Assembly (NCBI GenBank): GCA_015056585.1
Contig: SVFZ01000092.1
Span: forward strand, 1 to 42,772
Source of the DNA: Butyrivibrio sp.
GTDB taxonomy: Bacteria; Bacillota; Clostridia; Lachnospirales; Lachnospiraceae
DNA: 42,772 bases
Direction: 5' to 3'
Shown here: positions 1-8,666 of the stretch, one piece after another
Numbering within the stretch: position 1 is the stretch's first letter
Layout of the letters: each line of letters begins with the position of its first letter
Made by a program: the position numbers and the translations under genes
Notes under the pieces: generated by a model
Told to the model about the DNA's origin: nothing
Databases searched by the model: none
What the model saw: the letters and a program-made list of their open reading frames with translations, nothing else

Positions 1-1
1 A

Positions 2-1351
2 GCCAGTCACAGTGACAAGGTCGATTACGTTGATATAATGGGACTTAATAAGTCTATTACAGCCAAAGAGGTTGCTGAGATAATTAAGCCTAAGGTTGAG
101 GAAATGGCTCAGCTTGCGACAAATGAAATAAAGAAGCTCAATGGAGATAATCCCGTAAGTGCTGTATTTGTCGTTGGTGGAGGCGGATGCGTTCCGGGAT
201 ATACACAGGCGATTGCCAGGGATATGAATATACCGCAGGAACGTGTGGCGCTCCGTGGCGAAGAAGTTATGAAGTCCATAACCTTCCTTAATGATTCGGG
301 CATTGAGAGGGATTCACTTCTTGTTACCCCTCTTGGTATCTGCTTTAGCTACTATGAGGAAGCTAATAACTTTATCTTTGTTTCCTTTAACGGAACTCAG
401 ACCAAGCTCTATGACAATGGAAAGCTCCAGATTGTGGATGCTGCCATGCAGGCGGCATTTCCGAATGAAGATCTTTTCCCAAAGAGAGGAAAAGAACTTA
501 CATTTACGGTTAACGGCAAGGAGAGAACATCCCGTGGTGAGCCGGGAGAAGCGGCTGTTATTCAGCTTAACGGAAAGCCTGCGGATATTCATTCCAAGAT
601 CCATGCCAATGATATTATCAGTGTTACTCCATCAACTGCCGGAGAACCCGGAAAGGCAACAATTGAAAGCATTCCGGAGTTTAAGACTAAGTTTAATGTT
701 AATGTAAACGGCAAAAATGTCGAGGCATCAAGGTATGCCACGGTTAATGGCCAGGCACAGACCGGATTTTACAGCATTCAGCCCGGGGATGATGTAAAGG
801 TTCTTGACTACAATACAGCAGCTCAGATTGCCGAGCTTATGGATATTACAATCACAGAAGATACAGTTATAATTGTAAACAATGAGCGAGGCGACGCTTC
901 AACTCCTGTATATGAGAACTTCAAGGTTGAGTTCAAGGATCAGGAAGAGGCGATCATGGACTATTACACAGATTTCCCAAGTGCTGACGAAGTGGCCATC
1001 ACTCAGGAAAATGAGGAGTCCTATGAGAGCTCGGATGACGATGTCAGGATAGTTGAGGGAAAAGACGGTCAGCTCTCCTTTGAGGATCTGCCGGATGGAG
1101 ACGATGCATATGAAGAAGAGCAGGCTCCGATAAAGAATATCCTTGCTCATGATCTTCACATTATCGTCAACAATGACCCGGTAGTCCTTCACGGAAAGGC
1201 TAATTATATCTTCGTTGATATATTTGATGCCATAGATTTTGATCTGTCCAAACCTAACGGAAGATCGATCATCACAACTTTAAACGGAGCGACTCCGGAT
1301 TACATGCAGCCCATAAAAGAAGGCGACAAGATCGAAGTATATTGGAAATAA
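2..1351 (+). CDS. FtsA-like (actin-fold) protein, 5' truncated
   Basis: The reading frame is open to the left edge, so this is the C-terminal part of a longer protein; the ATG at position 38 is internal. Near the start of the visible part the motif VVGGGGCVPGYT matches the second phosphate/adenosine-binding segment of the FtsA/MreB/Hsp70 actin-like ATPases. The rest is unlike classical FtsA. It holds several short beta-rich units that each begin with a VNGK- or LNG-type turn and end in an I-x-x-G/N-D-x-I/V-x-V motif (HANDIISV, QPGDDVKV, KEGDKIEV), with an acidic linker between (about positions 990-1110). Lachnospiraceae often carry an 'FtsA-domain' protein of this general plan, but its role in division is unproven. 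The fold call rests on the glycine motif. The repeated units are seen directly. Any septum role is inference. Confidence 0.7.
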   Translation, partial: ASHSDKVDYVDIMGLNKSITAKEVAEIIKPKVEEMAQLATNEIKKLNGDNPVSAVFVVGGGGCVPGYTQAIARDMNIPQERVALRGEEVMKSITFLNDSGIERDSLLVTPLGICFSYYEEANNFIFVSFNGTQTKLYDNGKLQIVDAAMQAAFPNEDLFPKRGKELTFTVNGKERTSRGEPGEAAVIQLNGKPADIHSKIHANDIISVTPSTAGEPGKATIESIPEFKTKFNVNVNGKNVEASRYATVNGQAQTGFYSIQPGDDVKVLDYNTAAQIAELMDITITEDTVIIVNNERGDASTPVYENFKVEFKDQEEAIMDYYTDFPSADEVAITQENEESYESSDDDVRIVEGKDGQLSFEDLPDGDDAYEEEQAPIKNILAHDLHIIVNNDPVVLHGKANYIFVDIFDAIDFDLSKPNGRSIITTLNGATPDYMQPIKEGDKIEVYWK

Positions 1352-1372
1352 GACAGTAGTAATGAATTATCA

Positions 1373-1417
1373 CACCTTACAGATGATAATGCATTTTCAT
1401 CTGTAAGGTGAATTTTT
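1373..1417 (+). terminator. Intrinsic terminator after the FtsA-like gene
   Basis: A perfect 13-bp inverted repeat (1373-1385 with 1398-1410, starting CACCTTACAG) encloses a 12-nt loop and is followed by AATTTTT. It lies 22 bp after the stop codon of the FtsA-like gene and just before the hydrolase gene. Confidence 0.85.
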
Positions 1418-1442
1418 GAGATTTAGGGAGTTTTTTGGGAGA

Positions 1443-2240
1443 ATGAGATTTACCAGTATTGCCAGTGGGAGCAGCGGAAACTGTACATATATAGGTTCCG
1501 ATAACACACATATTTTGATTGATGCGGGAGTCAGTAAAAAGAGAATTGAAGAGGGACTTAACGGACTTGATCTTACTCTTTCGGATATAGATGCTATATT
1601 CGTGACTCATGAACATGTGGATCATATTGCAGCTCTGCATACGATACTAAAGAAATATGATATACCGATATATGCCACAAACGGGACTATCGAAGGTATC
1701 AGAAACAGTGACAAAAAGTGTGAAATGATTAATTCACAGTTTATCCCGGTTCAGGTGGATAAAGAAGTGTCGGTGGGGGATATGATCCTTAATCCAATGA
1801 CCATTTCCCATGATGCCAACGAGCCCTGCGGATACAGGGTTTATTGCGGCGGGAAAAAGATCGGCGTCGCAACGGACCTGGGGTGCTACACAGATTATAC
1901 GGTTGAGAGTCTTAAAGGCTGTGATGCACTGCTTCTTGAGGCTAATCATGATGTGAGAATGCTTCAGACAGGTCCTTATCCATATCAGCTTAAGCGCCGT
2001 ATATTAGGCGATTTGGGACATTTGTCGAATGAAAAGAGCGGAGAACTGTTATGCAAACTCCTTCATGACAATATAAAGGGTATTTTCCTCGGGCACCTCT
2101 CAAAGGAAAACAATCTTCCGGAACTGGCTTTTGAAACTGTGAGAGTTGAAGTTGAAATGGGAGATAATCCTTATCACGGAAATGATTTCAAGATTATGGT
2201 GGCTGAAAGAAGCACTCTTTCGCCGGTGCTGCAGTTTTAA
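1443..2240 (+). CDS. MBL-fold metallo-hydrolase, YycJ/WalJ-like
   Basis: A 265-residue soluble protein of the metallo-beta-lactamase superfamily. The metal-binding HxHxDH motif reads THEHVDH at residues 55-61. Further ligand candidates are SHD (about 120), TDLG (about 143) and a late GHLS. The N-terminus (RFTSIASGSSGNCTYI) and overall length match the YycJ/WalJ group, whose members are single-strand DNA exonuclease-like or phosphodiesterase-like enzymes. In bacilli the gene sits behind the walRK two-component system; no walRK genes are visible here. I chose ATG 1443 because a TTG nine codons upstream (1416) falls in the terminator T-run, and AGGGAG at 1425-1430 can serve ATG 1443. The family call is firm; the exact substrate is unknown. 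Confidence 0.85.
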   Translation: MRFTSIASGSSGNCTYIGSDNTHILIDAGVSKKRIEEGLNGLDLTLSDIDAIFVTHEHVDHIAALHTILKKYDIPIYATNGTIEGIRNSDKKCEMINSQFIPVQVDKEVSVGDMILNPMTISHDANEPCGYRVYCGGKKIGVATDLGCYTDYTVESLKGCDALLLEANHDVRMLQTGPYPYQLKRRILGDLGHLSNEKSGELLCKLLHDNIKGIFLGHLSKENNLPELAFETVRVEVEMGDNPYHGNDFKIMVAERSTLSPVLQF

Positions 2241-2290
2241 GACAGACGTTTCTTTTGCTGCTTTCTTGGTGATTTAGGATTTTTAAGTAA

Positions 2291-2319
2291 TTGACATTTG
2301 AGTTTGAACTTGGTATTTT
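2291..2319 (+). promoter_or_regulatory. Sigma-A-type promoter for the ACT/UPF0210 genes
   Basis: TTGACA at 2291-2296, a 17-bp spacer, then TATTTT at 2314-2319 preceded by TGG, giving an extended -10. It lies about 60 bp upstream of the ACT-domain start codon and follows the hydrolase stop codon, so it fits as the start of a new transcription unit. Confidence 0.75.
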
Positions 2320-2378
2320 TTATAGAAAATGAGCGTTATAAGTTTGGGCAAGAACGGCGCACTTTGTGGGAGGAGTTT

Positions 2379-2651
2379 ATGAACAAGACTATTATCACGG
2401 TTGTTGGTAAGGACACAGTAGGTATTATCGCAAAAGTATGTACTTATCTCGCGGATTCTGACATTAATATTCTGGATATTTCCCAGACTATTGTAAGTGG
2501 CTTCTTTAACATGATGATGATTGTAGATATGTCAGCCACAAATAAGGACTTCAACACAGTCGCAGATGATCTCGAGAAGCTTGGCGAGAGCATTGGCGTT
2601 GTTATTAAGTGCCAAAAAGAAGAGATATTTGATTCTATGCATAGATTGTAA
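2379..2651 (+). CDS. ACT domain-containing protein (UPF0237 family)
   Basis: A 90-residue protein that is essentially one ACT domain. It begins MNKTIITVVGKDTVGIIAKV and has the beta-alpha-beta pattern with the ligand-loop glycine in GKDTVGI. ACT domains bind small ligands, usually amino acids, and this stand-alone family resembles the regulatory part of glycine-cleavage repressors. GGAGG lies just upstream of ATG 2379; a longer frame starting at 2298 has no good ribosome binding site and reads through the promoter spacer. In many Firmicutes this gene is followed by a UPF0210 protein, exactly as here, which suggests one functional pair, perhaps an amino-acid-responsive regulator and its partner. 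The ligand is not identifiable from sequence. Confidence 0.9.
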   Translation: MNKTIITVVGKDTVGIIAKVCTYLADSDINILDISQTIVSGFFNMMMIVDMSATNKDFNTVADDLEKLGESIGVVIKCQKEEIFDSMHRL

Positions 2652-2662
2652 TTATAATTATT

Positions 2663-2706
2663 GACTCTGCAACGGCTTTTGTTTTTGTGACGTTTCAGAG
2701 TCTTTT
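2663..2706 (+). terminator. Weak terminator or attenuator between ACT and UPF0210 genes
   Basis: A 12-bp inverted repeat with one mismatch (2663-2674 with 2691-2702) is followed by only four T residues. It lies in the 73-bp gap between the two genes. The short T-run suggests partial termination that would set the ratio of the two products. Confidence 0.5.
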
Positions 2707-2724
2707 GCGTATTAGGAGATGGGC

Positions 2725-4089
2725 ATGATTAACGTTAATGAAGTAGTTGAAACTAATGAAATGATTGAGAAGGAGAACCTGGACGTACGTACTATTACGC
2801 TCGGCATCAGCCTTTTAGACTGTATATCTTCTGACCTTGATACTCTGAACAGGAATATTCACGATAAGATCTACGATGCTGCCAAGGACCTTGTTAAGAC
2901 CGGAGAGCAGATTTCAAGAGAATTTGGTGTACCTATTGTCAATAAGAGAATATCCGTCACACCGATTGCTCTTATAGGAGGCGCTGCCTGCAAGACAAAA
3001 GAGGACTTTGCAAGTATTGCAAAAACTCTTGATACTGTTGCAAAAGAGGTTGGAGTTAACTTTATCGGTGGCTATTCCGCTCTTGTGAGTAAAGGAATGA
3101 CAAGTGCTGACAGACTTCTTATTGAGTCTATTCCGCTGGCTCTTTCAACCACCGATGTTGTATGTTCTTCCATAAATGTAGGTTCCACCAAGACCGGCAT
3201 CAACATGGACGCTGTGCGCCTTATGGGAACAATCGTAAAAGAAACTGCTATGGCCACAAAGGAAAATGACTCTCTGGGCTGTGCAAAGCTGGTTATCTTT
3301 TGTAATGCTCCTGATGATAATCCGTTTATGGCGGGTGCTTTCCATGGTGTTACAGAAGCTGACAAGATAATCAATGTGGGAGTTTCTGGCCCGGGCGTTG
3401 TAAAGACAGCGCTTGAGAAGGTAAGAGGAGAGAACTTTGAGGTTCTCTGCGAGACAATTAAAAAGACAGCCTTCAAGGTAACAAGAGTAGGACAGCTGGT
3501 GGCCAGAGAGGCTTCAGAGAGGCTGGGAGTTCCTTTTGGAATCATTGATCTTTCCCTGGCTCCCACACCTGCAATAGGAGATTCTGTTGCAGATATTCTA
3601 CACGAGATAGGTGTTGAGCATGCAGGCGCTCCGGGCACTACAGCGGCTCTTGCACTGTTAAATGATCAGGTCAAAAAAGGCGGCGTAATGGCTTCATCCT
3701 ACGTCGGTGGACTTTCAGGTGCCTTTATTCCTGTAAGTGAGGATCAGGGAATGATAAATGCCGTGGAAGCCGGCGCACTTACCCTTGAAAAGCTTGAAGC
3801 CATGACCTGTGTATGCTCTGTAGGTCTTGATATGATCGCTATTCCGGGAGACACCAGGGATACAACAATTGCAGGTATCATTGCTGATGAAATGGCAATT
3901 GGTATGATCAACCAGAAGACCACAGCAGTCCGCCTTATTCCGGTTATTGGAAAGGGCGTGGGTGAGACGGTAGAATTTGGAGGACTTCTCGGCTATGCTC
4001 CTATAATGCCTGTAAATGGCTTCTCCTGTGATGAATTTGTTAACAGAGGCGGAAGAATTCCTGCTCCTGTCCACAGCTTTAAGAACTAA
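2725..4089 (+). CDS. UPF0210/PFL-family protein
   Basis: A 454-residue protein of the UPF0210 family (often labelled PFL family). Recognisable stretches are [15 protein letters not shown] near the N-terminus, the glycine-rich segment [11 protein letters not shown], and [20 protein letters not shown] in the second half. Members resemble glycyl-radical pyruvate formate-lyase-like proteins in fold predictions but lack an obvious radical site, and no activity is firmly known. The start is set at ATG 2725. AGGAG at 2714-2718 touches the ATG at 2719 but sits 6 nt from ATG 2725. It follows the ACT-domain gene, a pairing seen widely in Firmicutes and some archaea. The family assignment is strong; function is unknown. 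Confidence 0.88.
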   Translation: MINVNEVVETNEMIEKENLDVRTITLGISLLDCISSDLDTLNRNIHDKIYDAAKDLVKTGEQISREFGVPIVNKRISVTPIALIGGAACKTKEDFASIAKTLDTVAKEVGVNFIGGYSALVSKGMTSADRLLIESIPLALSTTDVVCSSINVGSTKTGINMDAVRLMGTIVKETAMATKENDSLGCAKLVIFCNAPDDNPFMAGAFHGVTEADKIINVGVSGPGVVKTALEKVRGENFEVLCETIKKTAFKVTRVGQLVAREASERLGVPFGIIDLSLAPTPAIGDSVADILHEIGVEHAGAPGTTAALALLNDQVKKGGVMASSYVGGLSGAFIPVSEDQGMINAVEAGALTLEKLEAMTCVCSVGLDMIAIPGDTRDTTIAGIIADEMAIGMINQKTTAVRLIPVIGKGVGETVEFGGLLGYAPIMPVNGFSCDEFVNRGGRIPAPVHSFKN

Positions 4090-4103
4090 AATAACTTACA
4101 ATG

Positions 4104-4137
4104 TGCTCACTGTCCGGTAGGATGGTGGGCATTTTTT
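4104..4137 (+). terminator. Intrinsic terminator after the UPF0210 gene
   Basis: A stem pairs TGCTCAC (4104-4110) with GTGGGCA (4125-4131), including one G-T wobble, followed by six T residues at 4132-4137. It separates the UPF0210 unit from the GntR/ABC block. Confidence 0.75.
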
Positions 4138-4157
4138 CAAAATAATAAAAATTTAGC

Positions 4158-4186
4158 TTGAAATGAAGGAATGGGAGTAGTATTGT
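4158..4186 (+). promoter_or_regulatory. Promoter of the GntR/ABC operon
   Basis: TTGAAA at 4158-4163, a 17-bp spacer and TATTGT at 4181-4186. A TATAA follows directly at 4186-4190, so the -10 register is uncertain by a few bases. The palindromic operator begins 4 bp downstream. Confidence 0.55.
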
Positions 4187-4190
4187 ATAA

Positions 4191-4213
4191 GTGTACTAGT
4201 TGTGTTAGTACAC
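4191..4213. promoter_or_regulatory. Palindromic operator, YtrA-type GntR site
   Basis: A perfect 8-bp inverted repeat, GTGTACTA (4191-4198) and TAGTACAC (4206-4213), is separated by 7 bp. Its position directly after the -10 covers the likely transcription start. YtrA-subfamily GntR regulators are known to bind GTGTA-N-TACAC type palindromes in front of their own operons. Here the next gene encodes such a regulator, so autorepression is the natural inference. Confidence 0.75.
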
Positions 4214-4277
4214 CTAAGTTGTGCATCATGTCAGTCTTAAGTTAATAAAAACTATGATTACTTATGGTGGGGACGAT

Positions 4278-4709
4278 ATGAACTTAATTGATTATCATGA
4301 CAGCAGGCCTATCTACGAACAGATTGTAGAAAACTTCAAACTGCAGATACTAAAAGGTATTATTCAGGCGGATGAGCAGATGCCATCTGTAAGGAGCCTG
4401 GCAATTGAACTGTCAACGAATCCCAATACGATCCAGAAAGCTTATGCGGAACTGGAACGGCAGGGATACATTTACACTGTTAAGGGGCGGGGCAACTTTG
4501 TAAAGAGCAATACGTCCATGATAGAAGACAAAAAGAGAGAACTTGTAGGTGCAATACTTGAGCTTTTTAACGAGGCTCGGGAAATAGGCATATCTGTTGA
4601 TGAAATTCTATCAGAGATAAAGGTGGCGCTGGATAATATTGGCGGCGAAAAGAAGCCTGAGGCAATAAAAAAGTATGATTTAGACAATAATGGGGGAGGA
4701 AAGGCATGA
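4278..4709 (+). CDS. GntR-family transcriptional regulator, YtrA subfamily
   Basis: A 143-residue DNA-binding protein. Residues 1-75 form the GntR winged helix-turn-helix: RPIYEQIVENFKLQI, then MPSVRSLAIELSTNPNTIQ, then the wing YTVKGRGNFV. The C-terminal tail of about 60 residues is too short for a FadR/UTRA effector domain, which is the mark of the YtrA subfamily. These regulators usually control a neighbouring ABC transporter and respond to cell-envelope stress. ATG 4278 is preferred over the frame opening at 4221 because GGTGGGGA lies 5 nt upstream and homology begins there. The stop overlaps the ATPase start by 4 nt (ATGA), which implies translational coupling. Confidence 0.9.
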   Translation: MNLIDYHDSRPIYEQIVENFKLQILKGIIQADEQMPSVRSLAIELSTNPNTIQKAYAELERQGYIYTVKGRGNFVKSNTSMIEDKKRELVGAILELFNEAREIGISVDEILSEIKVALDNIGGEKKPEAIKKYDLDNNGGGKA

Positions 4710-5611
4710 TTGAGTTATTGGAACTTTACAAAAACTTCGATGACATCAAAGCTGTCAATCATGTTTCGTTAACTATAAGGGACAGTGAAGTTTTTGGCCT
4801 TGTTGGAACAAACGGAGCAGGTAAGAGTACACTGCTTCGCATTATCTCAGGAGTCATTAAGCCTGATGGAGGTGTTGTGTGCGTAGACAACAGGCCTGTA
4901 TATGACAATCCGGATGTTAAGAAGGACATTTTCTTTATTTCCGATGATCAGTATTTTCTTCCTAATTCATCACCGGAGGAAATGGCGGATTATTATGAGG
5001 GAGTTTATGAGAATTTTGACAAACTAAGATTCTTTAAGCTCTGTAGCAGTTTTGGACTTGATATAAAGCGCAGGATCAGCTCTTTTTCCAAAGGTATGAA
5101 AAAACAGGTCAGCGTGCTTCTGGGAATTTGTTCAGGAACCAAGTACCTTTTGTGTGATGAGACCTTTGACGGTCTTGACCCTGTTGTAAGGCAGGCTGTG
5201 AAGAGTCTTATGGCAGCGGAAATGTCTGACAGGGGACTGACACCGATAATAGCTTCACATAATTTAAGAGAGCTTGAGGATATCTGCGATCATATAGGAC
5301 TTCTCCATCAGGGGGGTGTTATCCTTTCTGAAGATCTTTCTGATATGAAGCTCAAAATGCAGAAGGTTCAGTGTGTATTTGCAAATGATGAAGATATGAA
5401 CAGAGCCCTTGAGGGAATGGAAGTGCTTATTCATGAGACCAGAGGCAGGCTTCATACAATAACTATGAGAGGCGAAAGAGAGGAAGTGGAGAGCGCTTTC
5501 AAGACCGGCAATCCTGTATTCTTCGAGGTTCTTCCTCTTTCTCTGGAGGAGATATTTATCAGTGAAACGGAGGTAGTTGGGTATGACATCAAAAAGTTTA
5601 TCCTTCAGTGA
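4706..5611 (+). CDS. ABC transporter ATP-binding protein
   Basis: A 301-residue ATPase with every catalytic motif visible: Walker A GTNGAGKST at 34-42, signature SFSKG at 126-130, Walker B YLLCDE at 147-152 with catalytic Glu152, D-loop GLDP at 156-159 and switch His185 in ASHN. The C-terminal 80 residues are a small extra domain typical of drug or antibiotic exporter ATPases (CcmA/BcrA-like). It overlaps the regulator by 4 nt, and the permease gene begins inside its 3' end. The three genes therefore form one export-type ABC operon of the YtrA-regulated kind. The substrate is unknown; peptide antibiotics or envelope components are the usual guess for this class. Confidence 0.93.
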   Translation: MIELLELYKNFDDIKAVNHVSLTIRDSEVFGLVGTNGAGKSTLLRIISGVIKPDGGVVCVDNRPVYDNPDVKKDIFFISDDQYFLPNSSPEEMADYYEGVYENFDKLRFFKLCSSFGLDIKRRISSFSKGMKKQVSVLLGICSGTKYLLCDETFDGLDPVVRQAVKSLMAAEMSDRGLTPIIASHNLRELEDICDHIGLLHQGGVILSEDLSDMKLKMQKVQCVFANDEDMNRALEGMEVLIHETRGRLHTITMRGEREEVESAFKTGNPVFFEVLPLSLEEIFISETEVVGYDIKKFILQ

Positions 5612-7772
5612 GAAACTGAAGAATGAAAAGAAATATATAGTCAGGAACCTTTGGACATCCATAATCGGTTTCATCCTGCTGACGATTTATTATATTCTTG
5701 GAACCATAATGCTGGTTTCCAGAAGTGTGAACTATGCAAAGATGTACAACCAGTCAGCAGAGGTGCTAAGGCATTACAAATACAATGCGGTGGGAAGAAT
5801 TGTTGGTTTTGAGGAAATTGGCTTTCTTATCACGGCATTTATAGCAATCACCTTTGCTTTTCAGGGCTTTTCTTATGTTTTTGAACAGAAAAAACTGGAT
5901 TTTTATCTGAGTCAACCCACAACAAGAGCGCAAAGGCTTAGAAGGAACTATCTCAAAGCTTTTTTAACATATTTGATAATGTATGGAAGTACTCTTTTCA
6001 TTGCTCTTTTAGTTGCTGCAGCAATGGGAAGTGTGTGCAAAGTTTTAATTGTGACGGCACTTTTTGAATTTGTAAGGAATGTGATATTGTTCTTTGCTGT
6101 TTATAATATTACCCTTCTTGCGATTCTTCTTAGCGGATCTTTTCCGATAGCAGCGCTGGTGCTTATGTTTTTCCTTGCAATAACCATTGTTTTCGGATAT
6201 GAGATTTTCGCGTATAAAGAGATGTTTTATGCCACCTTTGGCTACTATGAGAAAATAAATATTATAGCTTCGCCTTTATTTGACAGGTTTGAGCCTTGCT
6301 TTTCTCTAAAGCAGTTGGCGGATGAGGTCGGTTACTATCAGAACTTCGAAGGCTTTTTTGAATCTTTGAGGATCGTACTTCCGGGCAGCGTAGATACTCT
6401 TTTGACAGGTATTGCTTTCTTTATTCTGGTACTTGTATTCAGCAAATACAGAAAAGCAGAACATGCCGGAACTACAATTGTCTACAGACCTTTCAGATGG
6501 CTTGTAAAGATTGTTGGCTGTGTAATAGTGGGACTTGCTGCGGGATATGTGGTCAACGAAATATATAGCTATGTATGGAGCGACAGACTGCTTGTCCTTA
6601 TGGTTGTGATCATGCTTCTTTCAACTGTTATCTGTGGCTGTGTGATCGAGGCAATTCTTGAGGGTAATATCAAGAAGGTATTTTCGGGAAAAGCTCAGAC
6701 ACTGATGGCACTTGCTCTTGTTGCCCTTATTTTTGTGATCTTCAAAGGGGATCTGCTTGGATATGACAGCTATATTCCAAAGGCTTCCACTGTAGAAAGC
6801 TGCGCTATCACAGGCGAAGATTATTATTACATGGTTAATTATAAATACAATGATATTTCTTCAGGCCACATGGAGATAAAGGACATTGCAAAATTTACAG
6901 AGCTTGCCAAAATCGGAATGAAGGCCCAGAAGGAATATGTGAATTATACCAAAAACAATGGGTATAAGGATTTTGGATGGTCTGATATCGACATCTGTTA
7001 CAGATTAAAAAGCGGCAGGAAGATTTATAGAAAGATCACAATTCCTTATGACATAGACAAGGCTCTTATGTCCTCCATAATAGATTCAGAGGAGTACAAA
7101 AAGGGCAAATTTGCGGTATTCTATGATGATGAGCTGAGGGAGGCAGAAAAGGCAACAAGCAGGAAAACTGCTGAGTACAGTGGCTTTTCCAAGACTCTTA
7201 CAACTGATAACATGCCTTACAGTGAACTCAGCGATGCCTACAGGAAAGATATTCTTGAAAACTACAGCTTTGAACTTGCAAATACAACACTTCCTGTCGG
7301 AACGGTGGAATATACGATAGACAAGCGTGATCCCGATGGCTTTTCAAACACATATGCAGATTACATACTGACTGTTTATGAGAACTTCACCAATACAATT
7401 GAAGTTTTAAAGAAATATGGTATTTATTCCGAGAACACTTTGGATGTAGAATGTATTGGGAGCGTCTGTGTCACAAATTATTATCCCGGTATGGATATAT
7501 CCAAAATGGATGATGAAGAGCTTGCGACAATAAACAGTGAAGACAGTAAGGAAGTTGTTTATACAGACCCAGATCAGATCCAGAAGATCATTGATTGTTC
7601 AGAGTGGGGCGGAGCACATGGCTCATGGTTTAACTACAGCGATTACTTTGATGATCAGTATGGTGTAGAGGTAAGACTTACAACACCTGTTGACCGCTAC
7701 GGAACCAGTTCCACATACATTAATTTTTTGTCGGGGAAGGTACCTGAATTTGTTGTCAAGGATACCAATTAA
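5583..7772 (+). CDS. ABC transporter permease with large C-terminal extracytoplasmic domain
   Basis: A 729-residue membrane protein. About eight hydrophobic segments lie in residues 25-395. The early cytoplasmic loop FYLSQPTTRAQRLRRNY resembles the LP-x-R-type coupling loop of ABC-2 permeases. From about residue 396 to the end the sequence is soluble, Tyr/Asp-rich and probably outside the cell. This plan is common in Firmicutes next to YtrA-type regulators. ATG 5583 is chosen because GGAGG at 5569-5573 is 9 nt upstream. The gene overlaps the ATPase by 29 nt, so the two products are very likely partners. The role of the C-terminal domain is unknown. The next gene starts 7 nt after the stop. 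Confidence 0.85.
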   Translation: MTSKSLSFSEKLKNEKKYIVRNLWTSIIGFILLTIYYILGTIMLVSRSVNYAKMYNQSAEVLRHYKYNAVGRIVGFEEIGFLITAFIAITFAFQGFSYVFEQKKLDFYLSQPTTRAQRLRRNYLKAFLTYLIMYGSTLFIALLVAAAMGSVCKVLIVTALFEFVRNVILFFAVYNITLLAILLSGSFPIAALVLMFFLAITIVFGYEIFAYKEMFYATFGYYEKINIIASPLFDRFEPCFSLKQLADEVGYYQNFEGFFESLRIVLPGSVDTLLTGIAFFILVLVFSKYRKAEHAGTTIVYRPFRWLVKIVGCVIVGLAAGYVVNEIYSYVWSDRLLVLMVVIMLLSTVICGCVIEAILEGNIKKVFSGKAQTLMALALVALIFVIFKGDLLGYDSYIPKASTVESCAITGEDYYYMVNYKYNDISSGHMEIKDIAKFTELAKIGMKAQKEYVNYTKNNGYKDFGWSDIDICYRLKSGRKIYRKITIPYDIDKALMSSIIDSEEYKKGKFAVFYDDELREAEKATSRKTAEYSGFSKTLTTDNMPYSELSDAYRKDILENYSFELANTTLPVGTVEYTIDKRDPDGFSNTYADYILTVYENFTNTIEVLKKYGIYSENTLDVECIGSVCVTNYYPGMDISKMDDEELATINSEDSKEVVYTDPDQIQKIIDCSEWGGAHGSWFNYSDYFDDQYGVEVRLTTPVDRYGTSSTYINFLSGKVPEFVVKDTN

Positions 7773-7779
7773 AAATGGT

Positions 7780-8661
7780 GTGAAAAAAGTAAAACTGAAT
7801 AGTCTGCAAAAGAGAAAGCTTATATCCTGGCTTTTTCTTTTGCCGTCTTTTTTGGGGGTAATGTTGTTTTTTGTGGCACCTTTCGGTGTGGTCATATATT
7901 ATTCCCTGATCAATAATCCTATACAGAAGGAATTTGTAGGCTTTGCCAATTACGTAAACGTATGGAAGAACGCGGCTTTTCAGCAGGCTTCACACAATAC
8001 GCTTGTGTTCTCGTTTTTGGCGGTGCCTCTGGCCGTTGTACTTTCACTTTTTCTGGCGGCAGTTATGGAATCAAGGATTCCTTTTAAGAGCTATTTCAGG
8101 ACCTTTTTCCTAAGCCCCCTGATGGTGCCTACGGCGTCTGTAGTTCTTATCTGGCAGGTAATGTTCCACTACAACGGAATAGTCAATAACTTCATGATGT
8201 TTTTTGGAAAAGATAAGATTGACTGGCTTAAGTCAGATAAAGCAGCGGTAGTTATCATAGCTCTTTTCCTGTGGAAGAACCTTGGCTATAACATGATACT
8301 GTTTATGGCAGCTCTTGCCAGTGTCCCCAAGGACCTTTTGGAGGTGGCGGCTCTTGAAAGTGCCAATAAATGGCAGGTTTTCTGGATCGTCAAGGTCAGA
8401 TATCTTTCATCCACGATCCTGTTTGTGGCAATAATGTCACTTATCAGCTCCTTTAAGGTGTTCAGGGAAGTGTACCTTATGAGCGGAGACTATCCATACA
8501 GTACCTTATACATACTTCAGCATTTCATGAACAACACTTTTGCATCACTTGATTATCAGAAGCTTTCATCAGCTGCGATCATTATGTTCATTGTTGTTAC
8601 GATTCTTGTCTATGCCATGTATGCAGTAGAGAATTTCTTTGGAAAGGACGTTGAGGGCTAG
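7780..8661 (+). CDS. Sugar-type ABC transporter permease, MalF/LacF-like
   Basis: A 293-residue binding-protein-dependent permease with six likely membrane segments (first: LISWLFLLPSFLGVMLFFVAP). The cytoplasmic EAA loop is present but degraded: EVAALESANKWQVFWIVKV has Ser where the invariant Gly normally stands and lacks the closing Leu-Pro. GTG 7780 is the most plausible start (MKKVKLNSLQKRK); an in-frame upstream opening at 7690 runs inside the previous gene. Only a distant AAGGA (7759-7763) is visible as ribosome binding site, so coupling to the preceding permease is likely. With the next gene it forms the MalF/MalG pair of an importer. The substrate is unknown. Confidence 0.85.
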   Translation: MKKVKLNSLQKRKLISWLFLLPSFLGVMLFFVAPFGVVIYYSLINNPIQKEFVGFANYVNVWKNAAFQQASHNTLVFSFLAVPLAVVLSLFLAAVMESRIPFKSYFRTFFLSPLMVPTASVVLIWQVMFHYNGIVNNFMMFFGKDKIDWLKSDKAAVVIIALFLWKNLGYNMILFMAALASVPKDLLEVAALESANKWQVFWIVKVRYLSSTILFVAIMSLISSFKVFREVYLMSGDYPYSTLYILQHFMNNTFASLDYQKLSSAAIIMFIVVTILVYAMYAVENFFGKDVEG

Positions 8662-8666
8662 ATAAG

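Noticed and set aside
3072..3638. 188-codon open frame on the minus strand
   Set aside because: It lies entirely opposite the well-conserved UPF0210 gene, has no plausible ribosome binding site, and its translation has no recognisable domain.
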